Positions 1-6,933 of a DNA stretch of 9,076 bases are shown here, piece after piece; the first letter of the stretch is position 1, and every line of letters starts with the position of its first letter. The notes under the pieces were generated by a model, which saw nothing but the letters and a program-made list of their open reading frames with translations, was not told the DNA's origin and searched no databases. The position numbers and the translations under genes were made by a program. The DNA lies in assembly GCA_017643965.1 (NCBI GenBank), contig JAEPMM010000107.1, positions 1 through 9,076 of the forward strand, read 5' to 3'. The stretch is from Marinobacter sp. (GTDB lineage Bacteria; Pseudomonadota; Gammaproteobacteria; Pseudomonadales; Oleiphilaceae).

Positions 1-612
1 GGCTGGTTCCGCAAGGAAATCAAGTCCCTGGATGACCTCAAGGGCCTGAAGATGCGCATCCCCGGTTTTGCCGGTGAAGTGTTTGCCGAAGTGGGCGTCA
101 ACCCCACCAACATCGCACCGGGCGAGCTCTACACCGCCCTCGAGCGCAACACCATTGATGCGGTTGAGTGGGTAGGTCCGGCGCTGGATCTGCGCCTTGG
201 TTTCCAGCAGATTGCCGATTACTACTACACCGGCTGGCACGAGCCTGCCACCGAGCTCCAGTTCCTGGTGAACAAGCGCGTGTGGGAAAAGCTGCCGGCC
301 GACCTGCAGGAAATCATGCGTGTCGCGATGCGCACCGCGTCCTATGACATGCTGGTGCATTCACAGCACGAAAACGCCAAGGCCTGGGCCAATATCAAGG
401 AAGAGTATCCGAACGTGCAGATCAAGCAGTTCCCGGATGACATCTTCGAGGCCATGTACAGCGCCAACAAGAAGCTGCTGAAAGAAGCGGCGGAAAACGG
501 CGAGACGGCGGCGAAGATTATCGATTCGCAGGAGCAGTACCTGCGGCAGAGCCGCGCCTACACGGACATTTCCGAGCGGGCGTACCTCAACACCATGGCT
601 GAAATCGAGTAA
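1..612 (+). CDS. TRAP transporter periplasmic substrate-binding protein, TakP-like (5' partial)
   Basis: This is the C-terminal 203 residues of a DctP-type binding protein; the signal peptide and first lobe lie before the window. It captures a small carboxylate in the periplasm and delivers it to the DctQM permease encoded next. The visible part opens with GWFRKEIKSLDDLKGLKMRIPG, carrying the conserved 'GLKMR-P' strand whose Arg (visible residue 19) clamps the ligand carboxylate throughout the family. EWVGP (56-60) and GWHEP (78-82) match the pattern of the 2-oxo-acid-binding TakP and lactate-binding members (COG4663), where these acids and the Trp help hold a metal ion and the ligand. Other COG4663 proteins are annotated for mannitol or chloroaromatics, so the substrate is inferred. 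The frame is open from base 1; a Met codon at 52 is internal, not a start. Family assignment is secure, substrate less so. Confidence 0.93.
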   Translation, partial: GWFRKEIKSLDDLKGLKMRIPGFAGEVFAEVGVNPTNIAPGELYTALERNTIDAVEWVGPALDLRLGFQQIADYYYTGWHEPATELQFLVNKRVWEKLPADLQEIMRVAMRTASYDMLVHSQHENAKAWANIKEEYPNVQIKQFPDDIFEAMYSANKKLLKEAAENGETAAKIIDSQEQYLRQSRAYTDISERAYLNTMAEIE

Positions 613-629
613 CATCACAGCCGTACCAG

Positions 630-665
630 AGCCGGGATCGCTCTAGCAGTGATCCCGGCTTTGTC
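630..665 (+). terminator. Intra-operon hairpin (attenuator / mRNA stabiliser)
   Basis: A perfect 10-bp GC-rich stem, AGCCGGGATC (630-639) pairing with GATCCCGGCT (651-660), has an 11-nt loop and begins 18 nt after the binding-protein stop codon. The following run TTGTCGTTT is only weakly U-rich, so this is more likely a partial terminator or a 3'-end stabilising structure than a full stop. Its place between the binding-protein and permease genes fits the common need for more binding protein than permease. The function is inferred; the stem is directly visible. Confidence 0.7.
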
Positions 666-712
666 GTTTATAGCAACGAAAAATCGCCGGTTGTTAGGGC
701 GGAGGAACATTC

Positions 713-1258
713 ATGCGGTGGATTATCAAACTGGACGAGGGCCTGGCCCGCCTGTCCATTCTCTGTGGCTGGATTGCCTGTATCGCGATGATACTGATGG
801 CAGCCAACGTCTTTTATGATGTTGTCGCCCGCTACGCATTCAACGACGTCTCTATTGGTATGCAGGAAATGGAGTGGCACCTCTATTCGGTGGTTTTCCT
901 GTTCGGCATTCCCTACGCCCTGCGTACTGATGGCCACGTGCGGGTGGATGTGTTTTACGCGCGCTGGGGCAACAAGGCCAAGGCGTGGATCAACCTGGTG
1001 GGCGCGTTCATTTTCGTGATTCCTTTCGCCTACCTGATCGGCACCTATGGCTACGAATTCGCCCTCGACTCCTACAACATGGGTGAGGGCAGCGGCGACC
1101 CCGGTGGCCTTCCCCACCGCTGGGTCATCAAGGCGGTAATCCCCCTGACCGCGGTCTTCACCGCCATCGCCGGACTCAACATGGCCACCTTCGCGTTGCG
1201 GGTCATGTCCGGTGAGAAAGAATACGAAGGCGAGCACAGTGCAGGGGGACTGGCATGA
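713..1258 (+). CDS. dctQ: TRAP transporter small permease subunit (DctQ family)
   Basis: This 181-residue inner-membrane protein is the usual size for the four-helix small subunit of a TRAP transporter, which pairs with the large permease and helps dock the loaded binding protein. Hydrophobic segments lie at about 13-35, 52-70, 90-115 and 138-160. The family signature RTDGHVRVDVFY (71-82) follows helix two, and HRWVIKAVIPL near 135-145 is typical of the mannitol/chloroaromatic (COG4665) branch. The start is supported by GGAGGA (701-706), six bases before the ATG. The stop overlaps the start of the next gene as ATGA, which implies translational coupling. The symbol names the family; it does not imply a C4-dicarboxylate substrate. 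Confidence 0.92.
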   Translation: MRWIIKLDEGLARLSILCGWIACIAMILMAANVFYDVVARYAFNDVSIGMQEMEWHLYSVVFLFGIPYALRTDGHVRVDVFYARWGNKAKAWINLVGAFIFVIPFAYLIGTYGYEFALDSYNMGEGSGDPGGLPHRWVIKAVIPLTAVFTAIAGLNMATFALRVMSGEKEYEGEHSAGGLA

Positions 1259-2550
1259 TCGGCATGATAATGTTCGGTGTTGCCCTCATCATGCTGATGC
1301 TGGGTTTCCCGGTTGCCTTCACCTTTGGCGGCGTTGCGCTGTTTTTTGGCGTGTTTGCCGAGGGCATGGATCTGTTTGCCTTCATGCCCTACCGCATCAT
1401 GAGCGTCATGCAGAACACCGTGCTGATGGCGGTGCCCCTGTTCATCTTTATGGGCGTGGTGTTGCAGCGCACCAAGCTGGCGGAACAGTTGCTGACCTCC
1501 ATGGGCCGACTGTTCGGCGGCTTGCCCGGTGGCCTGGCCATTTCCACCATTCTGGTGGGTGCCCTGCTGGCAGCCTCGACCGGTGTGGTGGGCGCCAGTG
1601 TTGTCGCCATGGGTCTGATATCGCTGCCCGTCATGCTGGCCCACAAGTACGACAAGCGCCTGGCGACCGGTACCATTTGCGCCTCCGGCACGCTCGGGCA
1701 GATCGTGCCACCGTCCATCATCCTGATCATCCTCGGCGATGTGCTGGGTTTGCCGGTGGGCGACCTGTTCAAGGCGGCGGTCGGGCCCGGCGTGGTGCTC
1801 ATCGGGCTGTACATTGGCTACATTCTGATCATGACCCGCTTCAAGCCGGAGACCGCGCCGGCCATGCCGGACGACAGCGGCGTCTCGCGCAAGCGTGAAG
1901 TCTTTGACGCCCTGCTGGCGATCATCCCACCGCTGGCGTTGATCGTTATCGTGCTGGGCTCCATCTTCACCGGCATCGCCACGCCCACTGAATCCTCCGT
2001 CCTGGGCGGCGTGGGCGCCGTGGTGCTGGCCATCATCTATCGCCAGTTCTCGTTCAAGATGGTGTGGGATGCGTCGAAAGACACGGTCAAGGTCACTGCC
2101 ATGGTGTTCGCGATTCTGATTGGCGCCACGGCCTTTTCCATGGTCTTCAGCTACACCGGCGGTGACTACCTGCTGGAGGAGTGGCTGCTGCAGCTCCCGG
2201 GCGAGAAATGGGGCTTTATCATTCTGGCCATGCTGGTCATTCTGGTACTGGGCTTCTTCATCGACTTCGTCGAGATTTCCTTCATCATCGTGCCGATTCT
2301 CGCGCCGGTGGCCGAGGCCCTGGGCATCAACATGCTCTGGTTCGCCATTCTGGTCGCCATGAACCTGCAGACCAGCTTCCTGACGCCGCCGTTCGGGTTC
2401 TCTCTGTTCTACCTGAAAGGGGTGGCGCCACCCGATGTGCGAACGACCGACATCTACAAAGGGGTGTTGCCGTTCATCCTGTTGCAGGTTCTGGTGCTGG
2501 CGCTCATTGTCATCTTCCCGGAATGGTTCGGGATGAGTTCGTCCTACTGA
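1255..2550 (+). CDS. dctM: TRAP transporter large permease subunit (DctM family)
   Basis: This 431-residue polytopic protein is the sodium-driven transport subunit. Length and hydrophobic pattern match the ion-transporter superfamily DctM proteins (COG4664 branch). The two pseudo-symmetric halves are visible. ASGTLGQIVPPS (143-154) in the first half and TPPFGFSLF (377-385) in the second are the re-entrant hairpin regions that in solved TRAP permeases bind sodium; GIATPTESS (240-248) marks the domain junction. The start ATG at 1255 overlaps the preceding TGA by 4 bp and has a purine-rich AGGGGGA upstream (about 1242-1248). An alternative Met codon lies at 1264, but the coupled start is preferred. 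With the two upstream genes it forms a complete transporter apart from the missing 5' end of the binding protein. Confidence 0.94.
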   Translation: MIGMIMFGVALIMLMLGFPVAFTFGGVALFFGVFAEGMDLFAFMPYRIMSVMQNTVLMAVPLFIFMGVVLQRTKLAEQLLTSMGRLFGGLPGGLAISTILVGALLAASTGVVGASVVAMGLISLPVMLAHKYDKRLATGTICASGTLGQIVPPSIILIILGDVLGLPVGDLFKAAVGPGVVLIGLYIGYILIMTRFKPETAPAMPDDSGVSRKREVFDALLAIIPPLALIVIVLGSIFTGIATPTESSVLGGVGAVVLAIIYRQFSFKMVWDASKDTVKVTAMVFAILIGATAFSMVFSYTGGDYLLEEWLLQLPGEKWGFIILAMLVILVLGFFIDFVEISFIIVPILAPVAEALGINMLWFAILVAMNLQTSFLTPPFGFSLFYLKGVAPPDVRTTDIYKGVLPFILLQVLVLALIVIFPEWFGMSSSY

Positions 2551-2568
2551 CATCGATCCAGCATCGCC

Positions 2569-2602
2569 AAAAAAAGCCGGGGCTATCGCTCCGGCTTTTT
2601 TC
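2569..2602 (+). terminator. Rho-independent terminator of the TRAP operon
   Basis: AAAAAAGCCGG (2570-2580) pairs with CCGGCTTTTTT (2591-2601) around a short GC-rich loop, 19 nt after the large permease stop, and ends in a U-tract. This is a canonical intrinsic terminator separating the transporter operon from the lipid operon downstream. Confidence 0.9.
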
Positions 2603-2618
2603 GTTTTTGCCCGCCTCC

Positions 2619-2646
2619 ATGACAAATTCCGATCATTTTCTATACT
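2619..2646 (+). promoter_or_regulatory. Candidate sigma70 promoter for the methyltransferase-flavoprotein operon
   Basis: ATGACA (2619-2624, five of six matches to the -35 consensus) is separated by 16 bp from TATACT (2641-2646, five of six to the -10 consensus). It follows directly on the terminator of the TRAP operon and would start transcription near 2653, leaving a leader of about 60 nt before the ATG at 2716. This is a by-eye prediction. A SigS contribution, as known for cfa in E. coli, cannot be judged from the sequence. Confidence 0.6.
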
Positions 2647-2687
2647 GATGACACAACCGGTGTTTCCCAGTTGCGCAGTCGGGATTC

Positions 2688-2707
2688 GCCTCACCCATAA
2701 GGGAGGC
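2688..2707 (+). promoter_or_regulatory. Leader hairpin masking the Shine-Dalgarno sequence
   Basis: In the leader of the methyltransferase gene, GCCT (2688-2691) and CCC (2694-2696) can pair with AGGC (2704-2707) and GGG (2701-2703), leaving a 2-nt bulge (CA) and an ATAA loop. The Shine-Dalgarno GGGAGG (2701-2706) lies wholly in the 3' arm, so the ribosome site would be covered when folded. A second purine run, AAGGA (2708-2712), is unpaired but only 3 nt from the ATG. The pairing is seen directly; a control role (temperature, small RNA or simple tuning) is inference. Confidence 0.45.
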
Positions 2708-2715
2708 AAGGATTC

Positions 2716-4032
2716 ATGAACCAGAGTACGGCCCAGAAAACGGAACCTTCCGGCCAGACCGACAGCCCACAGGCTCATGTGCTGAAACTGCCCATTGAGG
2801 ATCTTCAGGTAGATCGTGACCCGCGCTCCTACGAAGTCTGGCTGATCGCCAAGCTCATGCGGATGGCGGGATCGCCTCCGGTGCGGTTCCGTCTCTGGAA
2901 CCACGAAGTCATCGAGCCCGAGACGGGCGAAGCCCGCTTCACCATTCACCTCAGTGATCCCAAAGCCCTGAGGTCACTGGTGGCCAACCCGAACCTGGCG
3001 TTCGGCGACCTCTACAGTGCCGGTCGGCTGCATGTGGAAGGCGATCTGGCCGAGCTGATGGAAACCCTCTACCGCTGCGTTCATCAGGCCCGCCAGCGCT
3101 GGCCACGATGGCTGGACGCGCTCTGGCGCAATCACAACCCCCGCCCCACGGGTATTTCCGAGGCGCGGGAAAACATTCACCACCACTACGATCTCGGCAA
3201 CGAGTTCTATCGTTTGTGGCTCGATAATGCCGAGATGCAGTACACCTGCGCCTACTACGAGCGCCCGGACCTCACCCTGGAGCAGGCGCAACTGGCCAAA
3301 CTGGAACACGTGTGCCGCAAACTCCGCCTCAAACCCGGAATGACGGTGGTGGAGGCCGGCTGCGGCTGGGGCGGCCTGGCCCGCTACATGGCCAGACACT
3401 ACGGCGTAAAAGTCCACGCCTACAACATCTCGAAAGAACAGCTGGCCTACGCCCGGGCTGAGGCGGAGCGGCAACAGCTGTCGCATCTCATCGATTATGT
3501 GGAAGACGACTACCGCAACATTCAGGGCCAGTACGATGCGTTTGTCTCTATCGGCATGCTTGAGCACGTCGGCAAGGATAATTACCCGGCCCTGTCGGAG
3601 CTCATCCAGCGCTCGCTCAAGCCCGACGGCATTGCCCTGCTGCACAGCATCGGCCGCAATCGCCCCATGCTGATGAACGCCTGGATCGAGAAAAGAATCT
3701 TCCCGGGCGCCTATCCGCCCAGCATCGGAGAGTTCATGGAAATCTGTGAGCACGGCGATTTCTCCGTGCTGGACGTGGAAAATCTCCGGCTGCACTATGC
3801 CAGCACTCTGAGCGACTGGATGCAGCGCTTCACCGCACGGGAAGCGGAAGTGACCGCGCTGTATGACGAGCACTTCGCCCGTGCCTGGCGCATGTACCTG
3901 GCCGGTTCCATCGCGGCCTTCCGTGCCGGCTCGCTGCAGTTGTTCCAGGTGGTGTTCACCCACGGGGGCAACAACCGGCTGCCGCAGAACCGGCAGGACC
4001 TGTACACCACACCCGCTGCGCCGGAGGCCTGA
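2716..4032 (+). CDS. Cyclopropane-fatty-acyl-phospholipid synthase family methyltransferase
   Basis: This 438-residue SAM-dependent enzyme belongs to the family that adds a methylene or methyl carbon to the double bond of unsaturated acyl chains in membrane phospholipids. An N-terminal lipid-binding region (about 40-125) precedes the Rossmann methyltransferase domain. The SAM loop is VVEAGCGWGG (211-220), where most CFA synthases have VLDIGCGWGG. Every catalytic position known from E. coli Cfa has a counterpart: Cys178 (MQYTCAYY), Glu283 (GMLEHVG), His310 and Ile312 (LLHSIG) and Tyr361 (LHYASTL), so the bicarbonate-binding active site is intact. It is about 55 residues longer than E. coli Cfa, mostly as a polar N-terminal extension. 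The start follows GGGAGG at 2701-2706. The gene is followed after 2 bp by a flavoprotein reductase gene, so the product could be a cyclopropane or a methyl/methylene-branched chain; sequence alone does not decide this. Confidence 0.9.
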   Translation: MNQSTAQKTEPSGQTDSPQAHVLKLPIEDLQVDRDPRSYEVWLIAKLMRMAGSPPVRFRLWNHEVIEPETGEARFTIHLSDPKALRSLVANPNLAFGDLYSAGRLHVEGDLAELMETLYRCVHQARQRWPRWLDALWRNHNPRPTGISEARENIHHHYDLGNEFYRLWLDNAEMQYTCAYYERPDLTLEQAQLAKLEHVCRKLRLKPGMTVVEAGCGWGGLARYMARHYGVKVHAYNISKEQLAYARAEAERQQLSHLIDYVEDDYRNIQGQYDAFVSIGMLEHVGKDNYPALSELIQRSLKPDGIALLHSIGRNRPMLMNAWIEKRIFPGAYPPSIGEFMEICEHGDFSVLDVENLRLHYASTLSDWMQRFTAREAEVTALYDEHFARAWRMYLAGSIAAFRAGSLQLFQVVFTHGGNNRLPQNRQDLYTTPAAPEA

Positions 4033-4034
4033 TC

Positions 4035-5159
4035 ATGGACTACTACGACCTGATCATTGTGGGCGCCGGCCCGGCCGGGTCCACCCTGGCCCACTCGCTG
4101 CAGGGCAGTGGCAAGAAGATCCTGATGATCGACAAGCAGTCCTTCCCGCGGGACAAGACCTGCGCCGGCTGGGTCACGCCAGCAGTGATGAACAGCCTCG
4201 AGATCGACCTGGCCGATTACAGCACCAACCGCACCCTGCAGCCGATTCGCCGGTTCCGGATCGGCATGATGGGGCAACCGGCGGTGGAGAATAATCACGA
4301 TGAGGTGGTCAGTTACGGCATCCGCCGCTGCGAGTTTGACGACTACCTGCTCAGTCGCGTTGACGCCCCCAAAGCGCTGGCCACGGCGGTGAAGTCCATC
4401 GACCGCGAGAACGGCAACTGGGTCATCAACCACACCTGGCGGGCACCGCTTATTGTCGGCGCCGGCGGACATTTCTGCCCGGTGGCCCGCCTGCTGGGCG
4501 AGGGCCCGGGCGGTCACGAAACCGTGGTGGCGGCCAAGGAAGTGGAATTCGAGATGACCCCGGCGCAGGCAGAGGTCTGCGCCGCCCGCGGCGACACGCC
4601 GGAGCTCTGGTTCTGCCGCGACCTGAAAGGGTATGCCTGGGTGTTCCGCAAAGGCAACTTCCTGAACATCGGCCTGGGTCGTGAGGACAACCACAAGCTG
4701 AGCGGGCATCTGGAGCAGTTTGTCGAGGAAATGAAAGCCAGCGGCCGCATCCCGCCCGATCTTCCGGGCCGATTCAAGGGGCACGCCTACCTGCTCTACA
4801 ACCACGCCGAGCGTCCGCTGGTGGACGAGGGCGTCATGTTGATCGGAGATTCGGCCGGCCTGGCCTATACCCAGAGCGGTGAAGGCATTCGCCCCGCCAT
4901 CGAGTCGGCGCTGATTGCCGCCCGGGTGATCCGCGAGGCCGGAGACAATTCCGCCCAGGCGCTCCAGGCCTATGGTGAGGCCATCGCCGAGCGTTTCGGA
5001 ACCCGCGCCACCGATGCCGATCAGGGCTGGCAGGTGCCGGAGTGGGTGAAGGCGCCCCTGGCCAGCACCCTGATGCGCTCCCACTGGTTTACCCGCAGGG
5101 TGGTGACCGAAAAATGGTTCCTGCACCAGCAGGTACCGCCTCTCGAGCTTGCCGTTTAA
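4035..5159 (+). CDS. FAD-dependent oxidoreductase, geranylgeranyl reductase / FixC superfamily
   Basis: This 374-residue flavoprotein has the features of the geranylgeranyl-reductase group, which reduces isolated C=C bonds in isoprenoid or lipid chains. The N-terminal dinucleotide fold has GAGPAG (10-15). FPRDKTCAGW (37-46) matches the FPR-K-C-G substrate-side loop, with Cys43 at the conserved cysteine. GAGGHFCPVARLL (142-154) corresponds to the GA-G--S-VR motif, GYAWVFRKGN (199-208) is the Y-W-F strand typical of the group, and LIGDSAGLAYTQSGEGI (269-285) is the second FAD motif. The start ATG lies 2 nt after the methyltransferase stop and its ribosome site GGAGG (4023-4027) is inside that gene, so the two are translationally coupled. 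The C-terminus is short, with no visible membrane segment. The natural substrate is unknown; an acyl chain modified by the partner methyltransferase is the most economical guess. Confidence 0.85.
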   Translation: MDYYDLIIVGAGPAGSTLAHSLQGSGKKILMIDKQSFPRDKTCAGWVTPAVMNSLEIDLADYSTNRTLQPIRRFRIGMMGQPAVENNHDEVVSYGIRRCEFDDYLLSRVDAPKALATAVKSIDRENGNWVINHTWRAPLIVGAGGHFCPVARLLGEGPGGHETVVAAKEVEFEMTPAQAEVCAARGDTPELWFCRDLKGYAWVFRKGNFLNIGLGREDNHKLSGHLEQFVEEMKASGRIPPDLPGRFKGHAYLLYNHAERPLVDEGVMLIGDSAGLAYTQSGEGIRPAIESALIAARVIREAGDNSAQALQAYGEAIAERFGTRATDADQGWQVPEWVKAPLASTLMRSHWFTRRVVTEKWFLHQQVPPLELAV

Positions 5160-5170
5160 GGCGACCACAA

Positions 5171-5199
5171 AAACGCCGGAGACAGGCTCCGGCTTTTTT
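5171..5199. terminator. Bidirectional terminator between convergent genes
   Basis: GCCGGAG (5175-5181) pairs with CTCCGGC (5187-5193) around ACAGG, flanked by an A-rich run on the left (AAAAAC) and six T on the right. It therefore works as an intrinsic terminator for the flavoprotein operon on the plus strand and for the lipoprotein gene on the minus strand, whose stop codon lies 16 bp beyond it. Confidence 0.9.
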
Positions 5200-5215
5200 G
5201 TCACTGCAGGCGCGA

Positions 5216-6892
5216 TCAGTCGGCTTTGAGCTCGATCACATCGATCCCGTACAGGGTGGTGGTGCCACTCACTTCGTTGCCCACAGCCAACATCGGCGCG
5301 CCGTTCGGGCTGTTCTCTGCGCTGATAAACGCCAGACCTTCCGGCCCCAGATCACCCGCCATACCGGCTTCCAGTTCCATCTGGGTGGCGCTGAAGTTGC
5401 GGTTGTTCAGGTACTGCACGAAGACCGGATTCTGGGGGTTGGTGACGTTGTAGACCATGAGTCCACCAACCCGTTCGAGGCCGATGAACGCAAAGGTCTG
5501 GCCATTGATCTCGCCCGTCACCACCGCTTCGGGCTCTGGCCCCTTGTCATCGGAACGGTTGTCGAAGGCATTCTCATCATTGTTGCTGTTGAAGTTGTCC
5601 GGTATCACCCGAGCCGTAATGCGCTCGAACTCGCTGCCGCTGTCAAACACCTGCGTGCCGTCCGCGGTCCAGATGGAAAACGAGCGGGCGCCGTAGGAAT
5701 ACAGTTCGCTGTATTCACAATCCACCGCCACGTCTGTGGCAGGGTCTGACGGGTCGCAGCCGTTGCTGACGCCCAGTGTCGAGGTGACGTTGAGCCGGCC
5801 CAGATTCTCATCGTTCTGGATGTCGTCTGCAAACGCGCCCGCGGCCAGTGTCAGGTCCTTGATGCGGAACTCTTCGCTGAAGCCGTCGTAGTCGCGGGAA
5901 TCACCCTCGTTGGCGGTGATGTAGTAGGTCTTGCCGTTGAAGCCGTAGCTGGTGATGGCATCCGGCTGGTACATGCCTTTCACCGGCCAGTTGCGGATAT
6001 TGATGCGACCGTCGTTGTCGATGTCATTGAGGTCACGGTTACTGGCATCGAGCTCGTTGCCGAGAATGCTGTGGTCCTTGAAACCCAGTGGCAGGATGCG
6101 GGTGATCTCGCCGGCTTCAATGTCCAGTTCCGCCACGGCATTGTTTTCCTGCAGCGCCACCCAAGCGGTGGCGTTGTCGACCGACACCGCAATGTATTCC
6201 GGCTCAAAGTCCTGGGCGGCACTGGCGCCGGGCCCGAAAATGCGCACGCCCTCTGCGCGCAGCTGATCTTCCTGGCCGTTGAACGCGGTGAAGGCCGCAG
6301 TGGTCACGGTAGCACCGGCAACACCGGCCGACAGGTCAATGATGCTGACGGAACCTTCCGGGTCCACGGTGTAGTCGTCACTGGGTTCGCCTTCGTTGGC
6401 CACCAGCACCTTCTGGCCATCCCGGGTGAATGTGAGCATGTCCGGCAACGCGCCCACCTCCACTTCGCCCACCTTGCCCAGGTCGCTGGCGTTATAGAAC
6501 ACCACTTTACCGTTGTCCTGCTTGACCACCGCCTCAATCGCGACCGCCACCAGGTCACCGAACACGGCTACACTGTTGGACGCTGCCCCTTCTTCCGTGG
6601 CGTCAATCGTCGCCATCTTGGTAGGCTGGTTCGGGTCCTGGATGTCCAGCACGTCTACGGTGGCGTCATTGGCGTTGATCACGAACAGGCGCTGGTTGGC
6701 GGGGTCGTGGGCCACGATCTCAGCGGCACTCTCATCGAACACACCACTGGCATAGGTGCCCAGCTGGTTGAGCTCAACGGTGGTCTGGCTGGTGCCGGCA
6801 ACGCCGTCGTTGCCATCGTCGCCGTCACAGGCGGTCAGGCCGAGCGTGGATGTCAGGATGGCTGCCGCCAGAAGGGATTTGCGAAGTTCCAT
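5216..6892 (-). CDS. Choice-of-anchor I family beta-propeller lipoprotein
   Basis: A 558-residue exported protein starts at 6892; GAGG (6898-6901) lies 5 nt upstream of the ATG. The reading frame stays open further 5' (to 7012), but that part lacks a ribosome site and would bury the signal peptide. Residues 1-21 form a lipoprotein signal ending in LTAC, so Cys22 is predicted to be lipidated, followed by Asp23 and an Asp/Gly-rich linker. The rest is WD-like propeller repeats with family hallmarks: VANEGEPSDDY (164-174), VALQENNAVAELDI (245-258), ITANEGDSRDY (325-335), and near the C-terminus GPEGLAFISAENSPNG (516-531) and GNEVSGTTT (538-546). Asp290-x-Asp292-x-Asp294-Gly is a probable calcium loop; Cys379 and Cys392 may form a disulfide. 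Family members are sometimes annotated as alkaline phosphatase, but no biochemical role is established that I know of. A Pho-box-like array upstream fits a phosphate-related role. Confidence 0.88.
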   Translation of the reverse strand: MELRKSLLAAAILTSTLGLTACDGDDGNDGVAGTSQTTVELNQLGTYASGVFDESAAEIVAHDPANQRLFVINANDATVDVLDIQDPNQPTKMATIDATEEGAASNSVAVFGDLVAVAIEAVVKQDNGKVVFYNASDLGKVGEVEVGALPDMLTFTRDGQKVLVANEGEPSDDYTVDPEGSVSIIDLSAGVAGATVTTAAFTAFNGQEDQLRAEGVRIFGPGASAAQDFEPEYIAVSVDNATAWVALQENNAVAELDIEAGEITRILPLGFKDHSILGNELDASNRDLNDIDNDGRINIRNWPVKGMYQPDAITSYGFNGKTYYITANEGDSRDYDGFSEEFRIKDLTLAAGAFADDIQNDENLGRLNVTSTLGVSNGCDPSDPATDVAVDCEYSELYSYGARSFSIWTADGTQVFDSGSEFERITARVIPDNFNSNNDENAFDNRSDDKGPEPEAVVTGEINGQTFAFIGLERVGGLMVYNVTNPQNPVFVQYLNNRNFSATQMELEAGMAGDLGPEGLAFISAENSPNGAPMLAVGNEVSGTTTLYGIDVIELKAD

Positions 6893-6933
6893 GGTCGCCT
6901 CGGTGAAGTTGTTGGTGTGTTGAGTCACGACAC

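Noticed and set aside
685..701. A CGCC/GGCG hairpin just before the DctQ ribosome site.
   Set aside because: Only 4 bp with a 9-nt loop; expected by chance in this base composition.
1072..2949. A 625-codon open frame on the minus strand across the TRAP permease genes.
   Set aside because: It is antisense to two clear TRAP genes, runs through a terminator and a promoter, and its translation is a His/Gln/Asp-rich mix with no recognisable domain. It is an artefact of GC-rich third positions.
3795..5204. A 469-codon open frame on the minus strand opposite the flavoprotein gene.
   Set aside because: The plus-strand frame has FAD motifs, a ribosome site and operon context; the antisense translation has no motifs and begins inside the bidirectional terminator.
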